DNA of 64,000 nucleotides, from positions 2,232,001 through 2,296,000 of the forward strand of contig CAWIMV010000001.1 in the NCBI GenBank assembly GCA_963837325.1. The letters are read 5' to 3'. Below the pieces are notes generated by a model, which worked only from the letters and a program-made list of their open reading frames with translations, had not been told where the DNA came from and ran no database searches. How positions within the stretch are numbered: the first letter of the stretch is position 1; each line of letters opens with the position of its first letter. Position numbers and translations under genes: made by a program. Source of the DNA: CAVQKZ01 sp963837325 (GTDB lineage: Bacteria; Actinomycetota; Actinomycetes; Mycobacteriales; Jatrophihabitantaceae). This document shows positions 60,042 to 64,000 of this stretch, piece by piece.

Positions 60042-60617
60042 ATGACACGTAACAAGATCATCGTATGGATGCAATCGTCGATCGACGGTTTCACGGCCGG
60101 GCCGAACGGTGAGTTCGACTGGCCGCAGATCGGCGACGAGATCCACACCCATTTCGTGACCACGCTGCGCGACGCCGGGCTCTTCGTCTACGGTCGCAAC
60201 GTCTTCGAGATGATGGCCGGCTACTGGCCCATCGCCGACACACTGCCCGGCGCCACACCCAACCAGGTCGCCTACACGCAGATCTGGAAGCCGATGCCGA
60301 AGGCGGTGGTGTCTCGGACGCTGACGCAGGCCGACTGGAATGCAACGGTCGTCGGCGAACCGGCGCGCGTCCGCGAACTGGCCGACGCGGCGGACGGTGA
60401 CGCCTACGTGTTCGGGGGTAGCCAGACGGTCGCCGCCCTCGCCGATGCCGACCTCATCGACGAGTACCAGATCTTCATCCATCCCGTCGTGCTCGGGGGC
60501 GGCACGCCGTTCTTCCCACCGCTTTCGGAACGGCAACCCATGACCCTCGTCGAAGCGCGGACCTTCGACGGCCGCGTCTGCGGTCTGCGCTACGCGCGAG
60601 CGCGGGTGACGTCATGA
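60042..60617 (+). CDS. Dihydrofolate-reductase/RibD-like family protein, A
   Basis: 191 aa. KIIVWMQSSIDGFTAGPNGE, LFVYGRNVFEMMAGYWPIAD, DAYVFGGSQTVAALADADLI and DEYQIFIHPVVLGGGTPFFP, the RibD C-terminal reductase fold with an NADPH-binding GGS motif. The members rarely reduce folate; the substrate is unknown. Overlaps gene B by ATGA. They share the fold only moderately. Confidence 0.85.
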   Translation: MTRNKIIVWMQSSIDGFTAGPNGEFDWPQIGDEIHTHFVTTLRDAGLFVYGRNVFEMMAGYWPIADTLPGATPNQVAYTQIWKPMPKAVVSRTLTQADWNATVVGEPARVRELADAADGDAYVFGGSQTVAALADADLIDEYQIFIHPVVLGGGTPFFPPLSERQPMTLVEARTFDGRVCGLRYARARVTS

Positions 60618-61159
60618 CCCGCAACGTCGTGCTGTACGAGTTGATGTCGCTGGACGGCTTTGCCGATGACCCCGGTGAAGGTGAGTGGTTCGGCGACGCC
60701 GACGCCCGGCTCATCGATTTTCTCGGCGACGTGATCACCCGGCAGGACACCGTCCTACTCGGCCGCCGCACCTTCGAGAAGTGGGCGCCGCACTGGCCGA
60801 CCTCGACCATGCAGCCGTTCGCCGACTTCATCAACACGACGCCGAAATTCGTCTTCTCGTCCACCGCCCCGACACTCGAATGGTCCGGGACCGCTCACGT
60901 CAGCGCGCCCGCGGCCGGATTTGTCGCCGACCTCAAGGACGGCAGCGGCGGGGACATCGGTATCCACGGCAGCCTCACCCTGGCCCGTACCCTGCTGGCT
61001 GCGCACCTCGTGGACGAACTGCGTCTCGTCGTCGCACCGAGCCTCGCTGGCCACGGCAAGCGACTCTTCGACGGCGATACCGACCTGCAGCGCTTCGGAC
61101 TCCTCAGTTCCGAGCGCTCGGGCGGCTGCTTGCTCCTGCACTATCGCCGGCGGGCGTGA
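60614..61159 (+). CDS. Dihydrofolate-reductase/RibD-like family protein, B
   Basis: 181 aa. VVLYELMSLDGFADDPGEGE, TVLLGRRTFEKWAPHWPTST, DIGIHGSLTLARTLLAAHLV, and DELRLVVAPSLAGHGKRLFD. Same superfamily as gene A and encoded in a coupled pair, perhaps acting as a heterodimer or simply a tandem duplication. Followed by a strong hairpin. Confidence 0.85.
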   Translation: MTRNVVLYELMSLDGFADDPGEGEWFGDADARLIDFLGDVITRQDTVLLGRRTFEKWAPHWPTSTMQPFADFINTTPKFVFSSTAPTLEWSGTAHVSAPAAGFVADLKDGSGGDIGIHGSLTLARTLLAAHLVDELRLVVAPSLAGHGKRLFDGDTDLQRFGLLSSERSGGCLLLHYRRRA

Positions 61160-61189
61160 GCCGCCCGCGCCTGATGCGGTGAAACGGTC

Positions 61190-61221
61190 AAGGGCTCCGG
61201 TGCGAAAGCACCGGAGCCCTT
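61190..61221. terminator. Strong GAAA-loop hairpin terminator
   Basis: A perfect 14-bp stem, AAGGGCTCCGGTGC (61190-61203) and GCACCGGAGCCCTT (61208-61221), around a GAAA tetraloop. It lies 31 bp after the reductase stop and 20 bp from the 3' end of the convergent tRNA. It could end transcription from both sides. Confidence 0.82.
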
Positions 61222-61240
61222 GTCGTACTTGCTGGCCTTG

Positions 61241-61314
61241 TAGCGGGGGCAGGATTTGAACCTGCGACCTCTGGGTTATGAGCCCAGCGAGCTACCGAGC
61301 TGCTCCACCCCGCG
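61241..61314 (-). tRNA. Initiator tRNA-fMet (CAU)
   Basis: 74 nt on the minus strand. The anticodon loop CTCATAA sits on a CTGGG/CCCAG stem with the three G:C pairs typical of initiators. Position 1 is C and faces a U, so the first pair is mismatched, another initiator hallmark. D-arm GAGC-AGCTCGGTA-GCTC, T-arm GCAGG-TTCAAAT-CCTGC. CCA is not encoded. Confidence 0.95.
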
Positions 61315-61362
61315 TCGGTACCGCCAGCTTACCCGGCCCGCGCAGTCGCCCGCAAAACCGGG

Positions 61363-64000
61363 TCACTTCGTCGGGGTCGCCGACGGCAGTGGCCCGTACT
61401 TCTTGAGGTACTGCTGAAGCAACGTCAAGACCTTGGCCTGAGCCTGGGCCTGGGCACTGAAGTCACCGGACTTGTTGGCCTGCTGCAACTGTTCGAACGC
61501 GTTGTTGAGCTGGGCGATCGCGGCCTTCTGGCCGGCCGGCAGGGTCGGGGTCGAGGTGGGCGGCGTCGACGAGGACGACGGCGGCGCTGACGACGAGTTC
61601 GATGACGGCGGCGGCGGGGTTGACGTCGGACTGCCGCTGGGATTGGTGGTCGTCGAGCCCAGTTTGAGTGTCGCACCCGGACTGCGGTTCAACGTGAGGT
61701 CGTCCAGCGCATCGTTCAGCGTCGCGCCGTAGCCGATCTTGTCGCCGAAGGTCACCAGCACGCGCTGCAAGGTCGGGTAGGTCGACTGCACGTAGAGCGG
61801 CTCGACGTACAGGAACGAGTCGCCGAGCGGCAGAGTCAGCAGGTTGCCGTGGATGATCCGGGACTGCCCGGTATCGAGCAGAGTGATGTCCTCTGAGATT
61901 TGGGACTGGGTCTTGAACACGTTCGCGATCTGCTGTGGACCTTGGATTGCCGACTTGTTCGGCACCCGGAGCACGGTCATCTTGCCGTAGTCGGGCCCGT
62001 AGTCGCTGTTGACGGAGATGTAGGCCGCGAGGTTGGGCGAGTTGTTCACGGTCATCGGCGTCGTCAGCTGGAATTCTGGTGTCGCACTCGTGCCGAGCGG
62101 CGGATTGGCCAGCACGTAGTACGGCGGCTGATCGCCCGCGTTCGCGAAGGGGTCGGCCGGGACCGTCCACTTGTCGGCGACGTTGTAGAACCGCACCGGG
62201 TCATCGACGTGGTATTGCTCGAGCAGCGAACGCTGCACGTCGAACAGGTCCTGGGGATAGCGAATGTGGTCGCGAATCTCCTTCGGCATCTTGGAGCCGG
62301 GTTCGATCACTCCCGGGAAAACCTTCTCCCACGTCTTGAGGACCGGATCGCTGTTGTCCCACTGGTAGAGCTTCACCGTGCCGTCGTACGCATCGACGGT
62401 CGCCTTGACCGAGTTTCGGATGTAGTTGATCTGGGTGTTGGCCTGGTCCTTGCTGATCGAGGTACCGGTGAGATCCGACAGGGATCGCCGTTCGGAGTAC
62501 GGGTAGTTCGCCATCGTCGTGTACGCATCGACGATCCAGACGATGCGGCCGTTCACCACTGCGGGATAGGGATCACCGTCGGCCGTCAGGAACGGTGCGA
62601 CCTTCTCCACCCGTTGCTTCGGGTCTCGATTGAAAATGATCTTCGCGCCGGAGGAACTGACCGCGTTGTTGAGCAGGAAGTTCGTCTGCTTGAAATGGGT
62701 CGCGAACGCGAGCCGGTTGATGAAGTTGCCCAGCGACACGCCACCCTTGCCGGTATAGGTCGTTCGCGAGTCGGCGCCGTCGTACTCCCGTTGCGAGCCT
62801 TTGGCCCCGACGATCGCGTAGTCGTTCATCAGTTCGCCGTAGTAGACCTGCGGGACAGTCAGGTCCAGGGGTCCGGTCGGCGGGATGTCGCCCTCGGTGT
62901 AGTCCTGGGTCTTGCCGTTGGTGACGTCCTTGTCGGCCTCGGCCGCGACGAAGCCGAAGCCGTGCGTATAGAACGTGTGCGAGTTGATCCAGTTGCCCTG
63001 CGATCCCTTGAGGTTGGCCGGGACAAGTTCGCGCACGCCGACCACGTAGTCGTGCTCGACGCCGTCTGCGGTTTGGTAGCGGTCCATGTCGAGATTGGGC
63101 GCGAACCCGTACGGTGCCCTGATCCGCTGCGCGTTGGTAACTGTCGGCGACACGACGTTCGGGTCGAGGATGCGGATGTTGTCGACGGTGGTGTCCGTGG
63201 GCTTGATCGCGGAGTCCGCCGGACTGGACGTCGCGGCGTAGTCCTTGTAGGTCACCGTGCCGTTCGGTGTCTTGGGCGTGTTGGTGACGATGCCGTACGC
63301 CTGCCGCGTCGCCTTGATGTTGCGGCCGATGTAGGGCGCTTCCTTGGTGCTCGCGTTCGGCTTCACCGACACCTGCTGCACGATGGCCGGGTAGATACCG
63401 CTGATCAGGATGCTCAGGATCAGCAGCACACCGAAACCGATTCCGGGCAGCAACGCGCTGCGCAGCCACATGCTCGCGAGTACGCCGAGTGCGATCAGGA
63501 TCGCGATCCAGAACAGGATCGTCTTCGACTGCAACGACGCATGCACGTCGGTGTAGGAAGCTCCCGTGAACTTGCTGCGCGAAGAGAACACCAGGCCGTA
63601 CCGATCCAGCCAGTACGCAACCGCCTTCAAGGAGACGAAGACGAAGACGAGGATGGTCAGGTGGCGCCGGGCCGAAAGCGTGATCTTCGGACCGGGGGTT
63701 TGCAGCCGGATCGCGCCCGAGAGGTAGTGGACGCCGATCGAGAGGATCAGCGCGAACAGGATCGCGGTGAACCCGAAGCCCAGCATCAACCGGTACGCCG
63801 GGTAGTCCCAGGCGAAGAATGAGATGTCGCGGTGGAATTGCGGATCCTTCTGCCCGAACGTCGTCCCGTTGAGCCACAGTTGCCAGGTGCGCCAGTGGCC
63901 CTGCGCCGACAAGCCGGACGCCAGCAGGGCGATCGCGACGATCGCGCCGAGGATCAGCCGCTTACGCGGCTCGATCATCACCCGGTAGCGCTCGAGGTTC
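61363..64000 (-). CDS. UPF0182 membrane protein, 5'-truncated by the window end
   Basis: At least 878 aa; the frame stays open to base 64000 (NLERYRVMIEPRKRL), so about 100 N-terminal residues, with membrane helices, are missing. Features: LSAQGHWRTWQLWLNGTTFG, KDPQFHRDISFFAWDYPAYR, several spans, then a large extracellular domain with SHTFYTHGFGFVAAEADK, YVLANPPLGTSATPEFQLTT and a Ser/Pro/Thr-rich region before a final helix. A UPF0182/COG1615 protein of unknown function, common in actinobacteria. An ATG at 63981 is internal. Confidence 0.92.
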   Translation of the reverse strand, partial: NLERYRVMIEPRKRLILGAIVAIALLASGLSAQGHWRTWQLWLNGTTFGQKDPQFHRDISFFAWDYPAYRLMLGFGFTAILFALILSIGVHYLSGAIRLQTPGPKITLSARRHLTILVFVFVSLKAVAYWLDRYGLVFSSRSKFTGASYTDVHASLQSKTILFWIAILIALGVLASMWLRSALLPGIGFGVLLILSILISGIYPAIVQQVSVKPNASTKEAPYIGRNIKATRQAYGIVTNTPKTPNGTVTYKDYAATSSPADSAIKPTDTTVDNIRILDPNVVSPTVTNAQRIRAPYGFAPNLDMDRYQTADGVEHDYVVGVRELVPANLKGSQGNWINSHTFYTHGFGFVAAEADKDVTNGKTQDYTEGDIPPTGPLDLTVPQVYYGELMNDYAIVGAKGSQREYDGADSRTTYTGKGGVSLGNFINRLAFATHFKQTNFLLNNAVSSSGAKIIFNRDPKQRVEKVAPFLTADGDPYPAVVNGRIVWIVDAYTTMANYPYSERRSLSDLTGTSISKDQANTQINYIRNSVKATVDAYDGTVKLYQWDNSDPVLKTWEKVFPGVIEPGSKMPKEIRDHIRYPQDLFDVQRSLLEQYHVDDPVRFYNVADKWTVPADPFANAGDQPPYYVLANPPLGTSATPEFQLTTPMTVNNSPNLAAYISVNSDYGPDYGKMTVLRVPNKSAIQGPQQIANVFKTQSQISEDITLLDTGQSRIIHGNLLTLPLGDSFLYVEPLYVQSTYPTLQRVLVTFGDKIGYGATLNDALDDLTLNRSPGATLKLGSTTTNPSGSPTSTPPPPSSNSSSAPPSSSSTPPTSTPTLPAGQKAAIAQLNNAFEQLQQANKSGDFSAQAQAQAKVLTLLQQYLKKYGPLPSATPTK

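Overview
The window is GC-rich DNA of an actinobacterium. The markers are WhiB, a mycothiol-type SigR/RsrA pair, a SigF/RsbW pair, F420-type PPOX proteins, a mycothiol-dependent isomerase-like protein, fused PcaL and a group 1h (formerly group 5) [NiFe] hydrogenase. The order whiB1 - pdtaS - rsrA - sigR - SRAP protein - aroA - rsgA follows the whiB1-to-rsgA block of mycobacteria, so a member or relative of the Mycobacteriales/Frankiales is likely. I cannot name the genus.

Layout. 0-3.4 kb: secreted S53 peptidase, an intact REP13E12-like DUF222/HNH gene and an F420-type PPOX protein. 3.4-6.1 kb: divergent sodX/sodN (nickel superoxide dismutase), a histidine phosphatase, then rsbW-sigF. 6.1-11.6 kb: lipid kinase, whiB1 with a CRP-like site, pdtaS, and a DUF3311/sodium-solute symporter pair. 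11.6-20.8 kb: rsrA-sigR under a textbook SigR promoter, CPA2 antiporter with RCK_C regulator, SRAP protein, aroA, rsgA, MOSC protein and a NiCoT nickel permease behind a candidate operator. 20.9-30.5 kb: metabolic genes (aminotransferase, hisN, queA, SDR/soxR, FMN reductase, PEBP, acylphosphatase, HAD) plus a decayed TPP enzyme and a GNAT remnant. 30.5-33.9 kb: a molybdate operon (moaD-like, modC, modB, modA, mop regulator). 33.9-35.4 kb: a broken second DUF222/HNH copy, inverted relative to the first. 35.5-39.0 kb: pobA-pcaB-pcaL for 4-hydroxybenzoate/protocatechuate breakdown.

39.1-55.1 kb is a hydrogenase island. hypA-hypB, a muconolactone-isomerase-like protein, an XRE regulator and an iron-type ABC transporter lie on the left. 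A 309-bp divergent intergenic region then separates two arms. The left arm carries a DUF6893 microprotein, HypC and a DUF6390 protein. The right arm carries hhyS, hhyL, a NifU/Rieske-like protein, DUF5947, DUF6084, a 479-aa protein, a second DUF6893 microprotein, two acidic disordered proteins, the maturation endopeptidase, a second HypC and a second DUF6390. The DUF6893-HypC-DUF6390 module is therefore present twice in the same order. hypA and all three ABC genes contain single-base insertions; none of the neighbouring genes do. hypD, hypE and hypF are not in the window.

55.2-64 kb: peroxiredoxin, mycothiol-type isomerase, SMP-30 lactonase, MocR regulator divergent from an MFS transporter, two DHFR-like reductases, a strong hairpin, the initiator tRNA, and the 5'-truncated end of a UPF0182 membrane protein.

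Nickel recurs across the window: NiSOD with its protease, NiCoT uptake, HypA/HypB insertion and the [NiFe] enzyme. Molybdenum also recurs (Mod/Mop, MoaD-like, MOSC). Redox sensing is represented by SigR/RsrA, SoxR and WhiB1.
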